64,000 nucleotides of DNA from Tidjanibacter sp. (GTDB taxonomy: Bacteria > Bacteroidota > Bacteroidia > Bacteroidales > Rikenellaceae). Each line of letters opens with the position of its first letter. Position 1 is the first letter of the stretch. This document shows, one piece after another, positions 33,108-42,599 of the stretch. The stretch spans positions 1 through 64,000 of the forward strand of contig JAFTUI010000024.1 in assembly GCA_017466345.1 (NCBI GenBank). Reading direction: 5' to 3'. The notes under the pieces were generated by a model that saw nothing but the letters and a program-made list of their open reading frames with translations, had not been told where the DNA came from and searched no databases. The position numbers were made by a program, and so were the translations under genes.

Positions 33108-34334
33108 ATGGCACGCGAGGAATTTTTCGTTCATACACTCCCAAATGGTATACGTTGCGTACTGAAAACAGTGCATAGCGAGGTCTGCTACTGCTCGATG
33201 ACCATTGGTGCAGGCTCGCGTGACGAGCAGACGGGCGAGAGGGGAGTGGCTCATCTTCTGGAACATACGCTCTTCAAGGGCACCACAAGACGCAAGGCAT
33301 GGCAGGTTAATTGCCGACTCGAAAACCTCGGAGGAGAGATTAACGCCTTCACAACCAAGGAGGAGACCGTTGTGCACGCCACGGTCCTAAGGCGCGACTT
33401 CGCAAAGGCTGTGGAACTCATCGATGACATTATTTTTCACTCCACCTTCCCCTCTGCGGAGGTCGAGAAGGAGAAGGAAGTGATTGTGGATGAGATAAAT
33501 ATGTACAAGGACTCACCCGAGGAACGCATCTATGACGAGTTTGAGGATTTGCTCTTTGCAGGCTCCGAATTGGGGCACAATATCTTGGGCAGCAAGAGGG
33601 ATTTGGCACGCCTTACCTCCGAGAAAATTAGGCAGTTTGTCGAGCGCAACTACACCACCGACCGTATGGTTTTTGCTGCAATAGGCAACATTTCGCCCAA
33701 GAGGTTTGTGACAGCCGTAGAGCGATATTTTGGTGTTGAGCGGGCTACAAAGCGCAGTGCCGAGAGAGTAAAACCAATTGAGGTAGAGCAGTTTAATAGG
33801 GAAGTGTCGCATCCCTCGCACCACCAAGTGCGCTCCATAATGGGTTGCAGGGCTTACTCGCTCGACAGCGACAAACGACTCGCCCTAATTCTGATGACAA
33901 ACCTGCTGGGTGGTCCCTCGGCAGCCTCACGGCTCAATGTGACACTCCGCGAGCGTAATGCGCTGACCTACTGCGTAGAGGCTCTCTATACTCCGCTAAG
34001 TGACTGCGGTATGTTTTCGATATATTTCTCGTGTGAAAGGGACAAGGTGGAGCAGTGTCGCCGCATCATCGAGACCGAACTACAAAGGCTTATGAATGAG
34101 CCGCTTACCAAGCGACAACTCGCCATTGCCAAACGACAATTTATGGGACAATTTGCCATTTCGGCAGAGAATAACGAGGCTTATATGTTGGGAGTAGGCA
34201 AGAGTTATCTTGTATTTGGTGCTGTGGATAGCCTCGAAGAGGTCTATCGCAAAATTGCAGAAGTGTCGCCCGAAGATATAATGAGCGTGGCTCGCGAAAT
34301 AGTATCATCGCTATCTACACTGACCTATGTATAA
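33108..34334 (+). CDS. M16-family zinc metallopeptidase
   Basis: A 408-residue peptidase related to processing peptidases and PqqL. The inverted zinc site H-L-L-E-H is at about residues 48-52, in G-V-A-H-L-L-E-H-T-L-F-K-G-T, with the distal Glu of the motif in E-V-I-V-D-E-I near residue 126. The second, non-catalytic M16 domain occupies the C-terminal half. There is no signal peptide, so it should work in the cytosol. It begins 4 bases after uvrA. Confidence 0.92.
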   Translation: MAREEFFVHTLPNGIRCVLKTVHSEVCYCSMTIGAGSRDEQTGERGVAHLLEHTLFKGTTRRKAWQVNCRLENLGGEINAFTTKEETVVHATVLRRDFAKAVELIDDIIFHSTFPSAEVEKEKEVIVDEINMYKDSPEERIYDEFEDLLFAGSELGHNILGSKRDLARLTSEKIRQFVERNYTTDRMVFAAIGNISPKRFVTAVERYFGVERATKRSAERVKPIEVEQFNREVSHPSHHQVRSIMGCRAYSLDSDKRLALILMTNLLGGPSAASRLNVTLRERNALTYCVEALYTPLSDCGMFSIYFSCERDKVEQCRRIIETELQRLMNEPLTKRQLAIAKRQFMGQFAISAENNEAYMLGVGKSYLVFGAVDSLEEVYRKIAEVSPEDIMSVAREIVSSLSTLTYV

Positions 34335-34346
34335 TATGGAGTAACT

Positions 34347-34988
34347 ATGAAAGAAGAACTCGAAAGATATATCCGCAATCTCTCCTCGCCCGAGAACTCT
34401 CTCTTGGCGGAGTTGGAGAGCGAGAGTAACCAGCGTGTTGTGCAACCACAAATGGTGTCGGGACACGTTCAGGGTAAGTTTTTGGAGATGCTTACCCGTA
34501 TGATTTCACCACGCAAAGTACTCGAAATAGGCACCTTTACGGGCTACGCAACTCTCTGTTTTGCTGCGGGTATGCCCGAGGAAGGTATTATCGATACGGT
34601 GGAGATTGAGGACGAATTGGAGGGCATACAGAGCGAGTTTTTTGCCCGCTCGCCCCACACTCACAAGATACGCCGCCATACGGGTTCGGCACTCGATGTG
34701 GTGCCCGGGCTGGGGGAGTGCTACGACCTTGTATTTATCGATGGCGACAAGAGAGAGTATCCCGACTACTACCGTATGTTGCTCGATGGTGGTTTGGTAC
34801 ACTCGGGGAGTTACATTTTGGCGGACAACATCTTGTGGTATGGCAAGGTTACCGAGCCCAACATTAAGCCCTCCGACCTGCAAACCCGTGGTATTGTGGA
34901 GTTTAACCAGATGGTCAAAGATGACTCCCGAGTGGAGAATGTCATTGTCCCCATTCGCGATGGAATAAACTTGATACGAGTGAAATGA
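34347..34988 (+). CDS. SAM-dependent O-methyltransferase (COMT-like)
   Basis: A 213-residue class I methyltransferase of the catechol/caffeoyl-CoA O-methyltransferase family. The SAM-binding motif V-L-E-I-G-T-F-T-G-Y-A-T is at about residues 56-67, V-E-I-E near 86, and the metal/substrate motif L-V-F-I-D-G-D-K near 129 with D-N-I-L-W-Y-G near 157. The substrate is unknown; homologues methylate catechols or tRNA bases (TrmR). It is the last gene before a terminator. Confidence 0.88.
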   Translation: MKEELERYIRNLSSPENSLLAELESESNQRVVQPQMVSGHVQGKFLEMLTRMISPRKVLEIGTFTGYATLCFAAGMPEEGIIDTVEIEDELEGIQSEFFARSPHTHKIRRHTGSALDVVPGLGECYDLVFIDGDKREYPDYYRMLLDGGLVHSGSYILADNILWYGKVTEPNIKPSDLQTRGIVEFNQMVKDDSRVENVIVPIRDGINLIRVK

Positions 34989-35038
34989 ATTGAAATTTGA
35001 GAGTTGGGAAGCAATCTTATACTCCTTAATAACAACGC

Positions 35039-35064
35039 GGGCTCGGCAAAAATGCCGAGCCCGT
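35039..35064. terminator. Bidirectional terminator between methyltransferase and phosphohexomutase genes
   Basis: CGGGCTCGGCA and TGCCGAGCCCG pair perfectly around a loop of A residues, between two convergent genes. Coordinates may be off by one. Confidence 0.8.
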
Positions 35065-35089
35065 GTCTTTTGTTGTTAGTCGTTAGACA

Positions 35090-36820
35090 TTATACCAAAT
35101 TAAGTTCTTTCTTCATCTGTTCAATCTTGGCATCGAGTTGTGCGGAAACCTTGTCGTAGTCGGCAAGCGATGCAAGGGGCTCCTTCACGCCGAAATAGAA
35201 CTTAATTTTAGGCTCGGTGCCGCTGGGGCGAATCGAAAGGATGGTGCCATCGGCAGTGAGGTACTGCAATACGTTCGACTTGTCGATGTCGATGGGCGAC
35301 TTCTTGCCACTCTTAACATCCAAAGCCTCAGAGGATTGGTAATCCTTAATGGTCACGATGTCCGAGCCACAAATCTGTTTGGGAGGATTGGCGCGGAAGT
35401 CAACCATCATCTGTTTAATCTCGGCTGCGCCCTCCTGACCTTTGCGAACTACCGACACAAGACCTTCCTTGTAGAAGCCAAAGTCGATGTAGAGTTGTTT
35501 AATCAGACCATAGAGCGTGGTGCCGATGCTCTTAGCCCAAGCAGCAGCCTCGGCAGCCAGCGAGCAAGCCGAAACACCGTCCTTATCCCTCAGGAACGAG
35601 CCTGCAAGGAAGCCAAAGCTCTCCTCACCACCACCGATATAGGTCTTACCCTTAGCCTCCTCTTGGCGGATAACCTTAGCGATATTCTTAAAGCCAGTAA
35701 GGCAGTCAAAGTACTCTACGCCAAAACCTTGTGCCACATCTGCCATCATCTCGGAAGTCACGATAGTCTTTACGATATACTGCTTGCCATCGAGCATTCC
35801 GTTCTCTTTCCACCTACGGCACATATAGTAGGTAAGTAGCACACAGGTTTGATTACCGTTCAGCAATACGAAGTTGCCATCCTCATCGGGCACAGCAATG
35901 CCGATGCGGTCGCTATCGGGGTCGGTAGCCATAACAATCTCGGCACCCTCGCGTATGCCCTGCTCAATGGCCATACGCATTGTGGTTCTCTCCTCGGGGT
36001 TGGGCGACTCCACAGTGGGGAAGTTACCATCGATGACCATCTGCTCGGCAACGGTTGACACGTTCGTAAAGCCATAGTTACGGAGCGATGCGGGAACGAG
36101 CTTGTGACCACAACCGTGGATGGGGGTGTAGACAATCTTCATATCGTGGTACTTAGCCACAGCCTCGGGCGAGAGCGAAAGGCTCTTCACACGCTCCAAA
36201 TAGATCTTGTCGAACTCCTCGCCAATAATCTCAATGTTCTCGGGGTTCTTACCGCTGATGATTTGGTCCACCGAGGTAATCTTGCCCACCTCCTCAATGA
36301 TGTTCTTGTCGTGGGGCGCGATAACCTGTGATCCGTCCTCCCAATATGCCTTGTAACCATTGTACTCGCGGGGATTATGCGATGCAGTAACCATAACACC
36401 GCTCTTGCAACCAAGTTCGCGAATTGCAAAGCTGAGTTCGGGGGTGGGGCGGAGTGACTCAAAGAGGTAAACCTTAAAGCCATTCGAGGCAAAGATGTCG
36501 GCAGTACGCTCTGCAAACTCGCGTGAGAAGTTGCGGCAGTCGTGCGATACTGCAACCTTAATTTCCTCGCCCTCAAAGCATTTCTTTAAGTAGTTTGCCA
36601 AACCCTGAGTGGCCATACCTACTGTATATACGTTCATACGGTTGGTACCAACGCCGAGAATACCACGCAAACCACCGGTGCCAAATTCGAGGTCTTGATA
36701 GAAACTCTCCGAGAGTTCTTTGGGGTCGTTTGCCATCAGATTTCGTACCTGTTCTTTGGTCTTTTCGTCATAATTTCCTTCGAGCCATTTCTGTGCTCTG
36801 TCAAGAATATACTGTTCCAT
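35090..36820 (-). CDS. Phosphoglucomutase/phosphomannomutase (alpha-D-phosphohexomutase)
   Basis: A 576-residue cytosolic phosphohexomutase that interconverts hexose 1- and 6-phosphates for cell-wall and polysaccharide precursors. The phosphoserine loop V-T-A-S-H-N-P is near residue 144, the magnesium-binding D-P-D-S-D-R near 302, the sugar-binding G-G-E-E-S-F-G near 391, and the phosphate-binding R-P-S-G-T-E-P-K near 536. Length matches the PgcA-like branch. The gene is transcribed away from dnaA. Confidence 0.94.
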   Translation of the reverse strand: MEQYILDRAQKWLEGNYDEKTKEQVRNLMANDPKELSESFYQDLEFGTGGLRGILGVGTNRMNVYTVGMATQGLANYLKKCFEGEEIKVAVSHDCRNFSREFAERTADIFASNGFKVYLFESLRPTPELSFAIRELGCKSGVMVTASHNPREYNGYKAYWEDGSQVIAPHDKNIIEEVGKITSVDQIISGKNPENIEIIGEEFDKIYLERVKSLSLSPEAVAKYHDMKIVYTPIHGCGHKLVPASLRNYGFTNVSTVAEQMVIDGNFPTVESPNPEERTTMRMAIEQGIREGAEIVMATDPDSDRIGIAVPDEDGNFVLLNGNQTCVLLTYYMCRRWKENGMLDGKQYIVKTIVTSEMMADVAQGFGVEYFDCLTGFKNIAKVIRQEEAKGKTYIGGGEESFGFLAGSFLRDKDGVSACSLAAEAAAWAKSIGTTLYGLIKQLYIDFGFYKEGLVSVVRKGQEGAAEIKQMMVDFRANPPKQICGSDIVTIKDYQSSEALDVKSGKKSPIDIDKSNVLQYLTADGTILSIRPSGTEPKIKFYFGVKEPLASLADYDKVSAQLDAKIEQMKKELNLV

Positions 36821-36888
36821 AGTAAGTTAGTATTTGTTATAAATTTTACTTATAATTATCTTATTTGGTAATTTATTTTTCCAATATG

Positions 36889-36896
36889 CAAATATA
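36889..36896 (-). promoter_or_regulatory. -7 element (TATATTTG) of the phosphohexomutase gene
   Basis: Minus strand TATATTTG, 68 bases before the ATG, in the AT-rich gap between this gene and dnaA. Confidence 0.5.
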
Positions 36897-37016
36897 CAAA
36901 ATTTTTCATCAATTCTCAATATCAGCGTATTAAAAAGATGTGTAGAAATTCCCATAAAACTTCCATAACAATTAAAATTAATTATGCAATAGTAAAAGAT
37001 GTTTTTTTTAACAAAT

Positions 37017-37025
37017 TTATGCACA
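37017..37025 (+). promoter_or_regulatory. DnaA-box-like 9-mer (TTATGCACA) upstream of dnaA
   Basis: TTATGCACA fits the DnaA-box consensus TTATNCACA. It is a single box in a 267-bp AT-rich gap, 63 bases before the dnaA ATG, and could serve DnaA autoregulation. One box is not enough to call an origin. Confidence 0.4.
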
Positions 37026-37087
37026 ATTTTGTAGTCGAATTCAGGAGTTACTTGAATAAGTAAAAATCGAATTACCCAATTACATAA

Positions 37088-38515
37088 ATGATAACGAACG
37101 CAACAACATACAGTGACGTATGGCAGAACTGTCTTGCTCAAATCAAAGAGCAAACTTCCGCTGAGGAATTTGCCAAGTGGTTTAAGCCTATCGTGCCCAT
37201 TGGCTACGATGGTAAGACTCTGCGCCTGCGTCTGCCCAGCGAGGACTGCGTATTCCACATCGAGCGCAATTATATTCCCTCGTTGCGTCCTATCATCTAT
37301 GAGCATTTTGGCAACAACACCTCCCTGCGCTACTCGGTGCTCGCACCTGAGGTGTCGGCAGAGGAGCAGCAGAGGGTTGCGGAGTCGAGCGTGGCGACAA
37401 TCAACAAGGTTGTTACACAGAGCGACACCACAAAGATAAAAAATCCTTTTGTAATTCCTGGTATTCGCAAGCTCGAAATACCTTCGCAACTCAACCCCAA
37501 CTACACTTTCGAGAATTTCGTGGAGGGCGAGTGCAACCGCCTTGTGAGGAGTGTGGGTATGGCGGTGGGCGTTGAGCCTGGCAAGACTGCCTACAATCCA
37601 CTCTACATCTTTGGCGATTCGGGTTTGGGTAAAACCCACTTGGCGCAGGCTATCGGTATAGATATTAAGCAGCGCCATCCTGAGTTGCAGGTGCTCTATG
37701 TGTCGATGAATAAGTTCCAGGCGCAGTACACTACTGCTGTGCTAAATAAGGAGCCCAACGACTTCATCAACTTCTATCAGATGGTTGATGTTCTCATCAT
37801 TGACGACATTCAGGAACTCTCTGGCAACAAGGGTAGCACCCAGAATGCCTTCTTCAATATCTTCAACCACCTACATTTGTCGGGTAAGCAACTCATCCTC
37901 ACCTCCGACAAGCGTCCTTCGGAGCTGAGCGACATCAACGACAGGCTCCTGACGCGCTTCAAGTGGGGTTTGGCTGCTGAGCTTACACAGCCCGACTACG
38001 AGACCAAAGTGAAGATTATCCACAACAAGGCTCGCAAACTCGAAGGTGCAGAGAATATCCCTGAGGAGGTTGTAACCTACTTCGCCGAGAATATCAATGG
38101 TAACATTCGCGAGATTGAGGGTGCTCTGTCGGCACTTGTGGCAAATGCCAAGTTCCTCGGTCGCAAGATTACCATCACTCTGGCTAAGGAGGTGCTGAAA
38201 ACCTATGTCAAGATCAGTCCCAAGGAGATTTCGATTGAGAGTATCCGCAAGATTGTGTGCGACTACTTCAATATTGACGAGCCAACCTTCGACTCGCCCA
38301 AACGCACGCGCGATATTGCTCAGGCTCGCCAGATTGCGATGTACCTCTGCAAGCAGCATACCAAGTCGCCACTTTCGGCTATCGGTGCTGCCATAGGCGG
38401 CAAGAACCACGCCACGGTGCTCCACGCCTGCAAGGCTGTCACAAACCTTATGGAGACCGACAAATCATTCCTCCAAATTGTAGAGGAGATTAACCGCAGA
38501 GTAACGGCGAAATAA
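37088..38515 (+). CDS. dnaA: Chromosomal replication initiator protein DnaA
   Basis: A 475-residue AAA+ initiator. Domain I is at about 1-95. The AAA+ module has Walker A G-D-S-G-L-G-K-T-H near residue 180 and Walker B V-L-I-I-D-D-I-Q-E-L near 240, then the sensor motif L-L-T-R-F-K-W-G-L. The C-terminal DNA-binding domain carries the DnaA signature G-A-A-I-G-G-K-N-H-A-T-V-L-H-A, which contacts the DnaA box. Length is normal for Bacteroidetes. It is monocistronic, with a good terminator after it. Confidence 0.97.
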   Translation: MITNATTYSDVWQNCLAQIKEQTSAEEFAKWFKPIVPIGYDGKTLRLRLPSEDCVFHIERNYIPSLRPIIYEHFGNNTSLRYSVLAPEVSAEEQQRVAESSVATINKVVTQSDTTKIKNPFVIPGIRKLEIPSQLNPNYTFENFVEGECNRLVRSVGMAVGVEPGKTAYNPLYIFGDSGLGKTHLAQAIGIDIKQRHPELQVLYVSMNKFQAQYTTAVLNKEPNDFINFYQMVDVLIIDDIQELSGNKGSTQNAFFNIFNHLHLSGKQLILTSDKRPSELSDINDRLLTRFKWGLAAELTQPDYETKVKIIHNKARKLEGAENIPEEVVTYFAENINGNIREIEGALSALVANAKFLGRKITITLAKEVLKTYVKISPKEISIESIRKIVCDYFNIDEPTFDSPKRTRDIAQARQIAMYLCKQHTKSPLSAIGAAIGGKNHATVLHACKAVTNLMETDKSFLQIVEEINRRVTAK

Positions 38516-38532
38516 AAGAAAGACAAATAGAT

Positions 38533-38568
38533 AAAAGAAAGACAAGCAGATGTGCTTGTCTTTCTTTT
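38533..38568 (+). terminator. Terminator of dnaA
   Basis: AAAAGAAAGACAAGCA (38533-38548) and TGCTTGTCTTTCTTTT (38553-38568) form a 16-bp stem with a GATG loop; the distal arm provides the T-rich end. Confidence 0.85.
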
Positions 38569-38660
38569 ATAATTGAAAATTCAAAATTGAGAATTGAAAA
38601 ATATTCCCTTCTAAGTTAGAGATGCGGATTCTCAATTTTCAACTCTAAATTCTCAATTAT
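38569..38660. repeat. Fold-back (MITE-like) element after dnaA
   Basis: The arms 38569-38600 and 38629-38660 are imperfect inverted copies over 32 positions; nearly all differences are A/G-type changes that leave A-C or G-U pairs. The centre (38601-38628) has no coding content. Each arm is built of degenerate repeats of the type AATTGAAAATTGAGAATTG. Similar short runs occur at 49631-49655 and within the znuC 3' end. It could be a decayed miniature element or an intergenic repeat family. Confidence 0.5.
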
Positions 38661-38733
38661 AAATTTTGTTTTTTCCTATTTTTTATCTAATTTTACCATA
38701 GATTTCCTAAATGTTGTTTAACTCCAAGGCGAT

Positions 38734-39198
38734 ATGTTGAAGATTGGCGACAAAGCACCTCTGTTTGAAGGTGTTACACAAGATGGTAAGAGCGTAAAAT
38801 TGAGCGATTTTGGCTCCCGAAAGGTCATTTTGTACTTCTATCCGAAGGACAACACCTCGGGTTGTACGCTCGAAGCCAAGAGCCTCAGAGATGGCAAGGC
38901 TGAGCTCGCCCAGATGGGCTTTGAAATTGTGGGAGTGAGTCCCGACAGTGTGAAGTCCCACCAGAACTTCTGCACGAAGCACGAGCTGAACTTCACGCTC
39001 ATAGCCGACACCGACAAGAGCATTGCCGAGGCTTATGGCGTCTGGAAGGAGAAGAGTATGTATGGCAGGAAGTATATGGGCATTGTGCGCACGACATTCA
39101 TCATAGACGAGAGTGGCACCATCATTCACATCTTCGACAAGGTAAACACCGCGAACCATTGGCAGCAGATTGCCGAGTGGGCAAAGGCGCAGCAGTAG
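38734..39198 (+). CDS. bcp: Thiol peroxidase Bcp/PrxQ-like
   Basis: A 154-residue peroxiredoxin that reduces hydroperoxides with electrons from thioredoxin. The active-site segment F-Y-P-K-D-N-T-S-G-C-T-L-E-A-K is at about residues 38-52; the peroxidatic Cys is Cys47 in S-G-C-T. In many Bcp proteins a resolving Cys sits five residues further on (E-A-C); here the position is Lys, so it looks like a one-Cys form. P-K-D-N-T-S replaces the common P-K-D-N-T-P. There is no signal peptide. Confidence 0.93.
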   Translation: MLKIGDKAPLFEGVTQDGKSVKLSDFGSRKVILYFYPKDNTSGCTLEAKSLRDGKAELAQMGFEIVGVSPDSVKSHQNFCTKHELNFTLIADTDKSIAEAYGVWKEKSMYGRKYMGIVRTTFIIDESGTIIHIFDKVNTANHWQQIAEWAKAQQ

Positions 39199-39258
39199 GG
39201 TAGAGCAACACGAGGACAAACAGAGAAAACAAAAAGAAAAAATAACACACAAACTACT

Positions 39259-40275
39259 ATGGCAGAGAAAATTGCAGTTAATCCCGACAAACAGAAAGTG
39301 TTGAGCGCTGTGTTGGACAAAATCGAGAAGGATTTTGGTAAAGGCTCGATTATGAGGATGAATAGCGAGAGCGTTGAGCAGGTGGCAGTTATCCCCACAG
39401 GCTCTGTAACTCTCGACCACGCACTCGGAGTAGGCGGCTACCCCAAAGGCAGGATTATTGAGATTTATGGTCCTGAGTCTTCGGGTAAGACCACGCTGGC
39501 AATCCACGCTATTGCCGAGGCTCAGAAGGCGGGCGGTATTGCCGCCTTCATTGACGCAGAACACGCTTTTGATAGTTTTTATGCTTCGCAGCTGGGCGTG
39601 GATATTGACAACCTCTTGGTGTCGCAGCCCGACAGTGGCGAGCAGGCTTTGGAGATTGCCGAGACACTGATTCGTTCGAGCGCAATTGATATTATTGTTA
39701 TTGACTCGGTAGCTGCACTTACCCCCAAGGCAGAGATCGAGGGCGAGATGGGCGAGTCGAAGATGGGCTTGCAGGCAAGGCTTATGTCGCAGGCACTGCG
39801 CAAACTCACCGCTGCCATTAGCAAGACCAAGACCGTCTGCATCTTCATCAACCAACTGAGGGACAAAATTGGTGTTATCTACGGCAACCCCGAGACCACA
39901 ACGGGTGGTAACGCGCTGAAATTCTACGCCAGTGTGCGTATCGACATCCGCAAGACTTCGGTCATCAAGGATGGCGATGAGCAACTCGGCACCCGCACCA
40001 AAGTGAAGGTAGTTAAGAATAAGGTTGCGCCTCCTTTCCGCAAGGCAGAGTTTGACATTATGTATGGCGAGGGTATCTCGAAAGTGGGCGAAATTCTCGA
40101 CCTTGGTGTGGACTTTGGCGTAATCAAGAAGAGTGGCTCGTGGTACTCCTACAACGACAGCAAACTTGCGCAGGGTAGGGACGCTACGAAAGTCCTCTTG
40201 GAGCAGAATGCCGAACTGTGCGCCGAAGTGGAGGAGAAAGTTCGAGTAGCACTCAAAGAGTCGAAGAATAACTAA
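39259..40275 (+). CDS. recA: Recombinase RecA
   Basis: A 338-residue DNA strand-exchange protein and SOS co-protease. Walker [10 protein letters not shown] is at about residues 67-75, the catalytic E-H in I-D-A-E-H-A-F-D near 97, Walker [11 protein letters not shown] near 140, and the loop L2/N-Q-L-R region ([12 protein letters not shown]) near 195. Length and spacing are normal. Confidence 0.97.
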   Translation: MAEKIAVNPDKQKVLSAVLDKIEKDFGKGSIMRMNSESVEQVAVIPTGSVTLDHALGVGGYPKGRIIEIYGPESSGKTTLAIHAIAEAQKAGGIAAFIDAEHAFDSFYASQLGVDIDNLLVSQPDSGEQALEIAETLIRSSAIDIIVIDSVAALTPKAEIEGEMGESKMGLQARLMSQALRKLTAAISKTKTVCIFINQLRDKIGVIYGNPETTTGGNALKFYASVRIDIRKTSVIKDGDEQLGTRTKVKVVKNKVAPPFRKAEFDIMYGEGISKVGEILDLGVDFGVIKKSGSWYSYNDSKLAQGRDATKVLLEQNAELCAEVEEKVRVALKESKNN

Positions 40276-40281
40276 CAGACA

Positions 40282-40329
40282 AAGAGGTTGTTTGAGCCAC
40301 CGAGCATCAAACAACCTCTTGTTGCTTTT
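40282..40329 (+). terminator. Terminator of recA
   Basis: AAGAGGTTGTTTGA (40282-40295) and TCAAACAACCTCTT (40307-40320) pair perfectly over 14 bases, followed by GTTGCTTTT. Confidence 0.8.
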
Positions 40330-40392
40330 GGGCTCGTTGTGCTCCATAATCCATTGGGTATCAAACAACTCTAATCAAAAACTTACAACGCT

Positions 40393-42579
40393 ATGGCTGG
40401 CTATACAGCAGAGGACGAGCAGATTATCACACGAGAGTTTAACGAACTACTTTCGGCGTGTAACAAAATCTGCAAGAATGAGGCAGATTGGGAGATGATT
40501 AACAAGGCTTTCTTCTTGGCGAAGGAGGCACACAAAGGTGTGCGCCGCCGCTCTGGCGAGCCTTATATTCTTCATCCTTTGGCAGTTGCCAAAATTGTGG
40601 TGTGCGAAGAGGGGTTGGGTGTGAAATCTACCGCTGCGGCACTGCTGCACGATGTTGTGGAGGATACGAGCTACACCGTGGAGGATATTGAGAACCTCTT
40701 TGGTCCAAAGGTAGCCTCAATGGTTGATGGACTCACGAAAGTTGCTGCCGCACTGAGCGAGGATGTGTCGGCTCAGGCAGAGAGTTTTCGTAAAGTTCTA
40801 CTTACACTCTCGGATGATATTAAGGTCATTATCATAAAGATAGCCGACCGACTGCACAATATGCGCACGCTTGGCTCGATGCCTCGCCACAAACAGATAA
40901 AAATCACGAGCGAAACGATGTATCTGTTTGCACCATTGGCATATAGGCTCGGACTCTACGCCATAAAGACCGAACTTGAAGACCTCTCGCTCAAATATAT
41001 GTACCCAGAGCAGTATGCCGAGATTGAGGCTAAGATGAACGCTACTGCTGCTGAGCGTAATGAGTTTATAGAGAAGTTTATACAGCCCATCAAGGAGAAA
41101 CTCACCGAGAATGGCGTTGAGTTCTCCATATCGGGTAGAGTCAAGACCGTCTATTCCATCTGGTCGAAGATGCAACGCAAGCAGATTCCTTTTGAGGAGA
41201 TTTACGACCTTTTCGCAGTACGCATCATCTTCAAGCCCAGCGACTTGGCGCCCGAAAAAGCACAGTGTTGGCACATCTACTCTCTGCTTACTGACATCTA
41301 CACTCCCAAGCCCGACCGCATACGCGATTGGGTGAGCTTCCCCAAAGCTAATGGCTATGAGGCACTCCACGCAACATTTATGCGCCCCGATGGCATTTGG
41401 GCAGAGGTGCAGATTCGTTCCGAGAGGATGGATGAGATTGCCGAGAGGGGCTTTGCTGCACACTGGAAGTATAAACAAGAACACGATGACGAGGATGAAT
41501 TCGATAAGTGGCTCAGAGATGTGCGCAGTGCCCTGACGCACCCTGCGGGCAATGCCGGCGACTTCTTGGAGAATGTAAAGATGACGCTCTATATGACTGA
41601 GATGGTGGTCTTTACACCCAAGGGCGAGGCTCGCAAATTTCCCGTTGGTGCCACTGCACTCGATTTCGCCTACGACATCCATACCAATGTGGGCAATACA
41701 GCTATCGGCGCAAAGATAAACCACAAGATCGAGTCCATCTACACCAAACTCAAAAGTGGCGACCAGGTGCAAATCCTCACCGCCGAAACTGCACACCCCA
41801 CCATTGAATGGCTCGACCACGTTGCTACGGTCAAGGCGCGACAGTCCATCATCTCGTACCTTAAACACGTCAGACAGAACAATATAGAGAATGGTATATC
41901 CATCTTTGAGAATAGGATGAAGGAGTTCGGCATTACGCCCAGCGCCCGCTTGTTCCGAAAACTGCTGCCTGCGTACGATTGCAAAAATAAGGATGAGTTT
42001 TACAGCAAACTCGGCTCCGAGATTATCAACCTCAATGATATTGATAGCGTGCTGAGGCAGAACGCAAAGAATAAGGTATTGAAATTCTGGACCTTTGAGA
42101 TGGCTGGCAATAAACCCGGCGACCTTGTTGTGAAGAATGCGGATGTAGATAGTATGGACGAGCCTAAGTTTGTTGCTGCCGAGTGTTGTAACCCTATTCC
42201 TGGCGACAACATCACGGGCTATAAAGACCCACGAACGGGCGATATTATTGTGCACAAGACCGACTGCCAAGAACTTATAAGTCTTGCAGCACAAAAGGGC
42301 GAAAATCTTGTAGGCAACATCAAGTGGTCTACTTATAAGGCCGTTTCGTATCTCTCGGAGATTAGACTTCGTGGACTCGATAGGGTAGGCGTGTTGCGCG
42401 ACTTGGCGCAGGTCATTACTGTTGAGCTCGACATCAACATTCGTGAGTTGCAGATCCAGAGTCACGATGGCATCTTCGAGGGCAAAATCAGCGTCTATGT
42501 ATCCGACACCGATAGCCTTCATTCGCTGATGGACAAAGTTGGTAAGATTAAAGGAATTGATAAGGTTGAACGTGTTTAA
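40393..42579 (+). CDS. rsh: RelA/SpoT-family bifunctional (p)ppGpp synthetase/hydrolase
   Basis: A 728-residue stringent-response enzyme. The N-terminal HD hydrolase domain has L-L-H-D-V-V-E-D-T near residue 80 and a later H-N-M-R-T pair. The synthetase domain (about 240-370) includes R-V-K-T-V-Y-S-I-W-S-K-M and Y-E-A-L-H-A-T. A TGS domain follows near 390-455 (V-F-T-P-K-G-E-A-R-K-F-P), and a C-terminal ACT domain near 650-728. With the hydrolase motifs intact it should both make and break (p)ppGpp. Confidence 0.94.
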   Translation: MAGYTAEDEQIITREFNELLSACNKICKNEADWEMINKAFFLAKEAHKGVRRRSGEPYILHPLAVAKIVVCEEGLGVKSTAAALLHDVVEDTSYTVEDIENLFGPKVASMVDGLTKVAAALSEDVSAQAESFRKVLLTLSDDIKVIIIKIADRLHNMRTLGSMPRHKQIKITSETMYLFAPLAYRLGLYAIKTELEDLSLKYMYPEQYAEIEAKMNATAAERNEFIEKFIQPIKEKLTENGVEFSISGRVKTVYSIWSKMQRKQIPFEEIYDLFAVRIIFKPSDLAPEKAQCWHIYSLLTDIYTPKPDRIRDWVSFPKANGYEALHATFMRPDGIWAEVQIRSERMDEIAERGFAAHWKYKQEHDDEDEFDKWLRDVRSALTHPAGNAGDFLENVKMTLYMTEMVVFTPKGEARKFPVGATALDFAYDIHTNVGNTAIGAKINHKIESIYTKLKSGDQVQILTAETAHPTIEWLDHVATVKARQSIISYLKHVRQNNIENGISIFENRMKEFGITPSARLFRKLLPAYDCKNKDEFYSKLGSEIINLNDIDSVLRQNAKNKVLKFWTFEMAGNKPGDLVVKNADVDSMDEPKFVAAECCNPIPGDNITGYKDPRTGDIIVHKTDCQELISLAAQKGENLVGNIKWSTYKAVSYLSEIRLRGLDRVGVLRDLAQVITVELDINIRELQIQSHDGIFEGKISVYVSDTDSLHSLMDKVGKIKGIDKVERV

Positions 42580-42599
42580 TTATTAATAATAGATTTGTT

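Noticed and set aside
36821-37087. Possible replication origin next to dnaA
   Set aside because: Only one DnaA-box-like 9-mer (37017-37025) is seen in an AT-rich gap, with no cluster or DUE-like repeats. It could equally be an autoregulation site.
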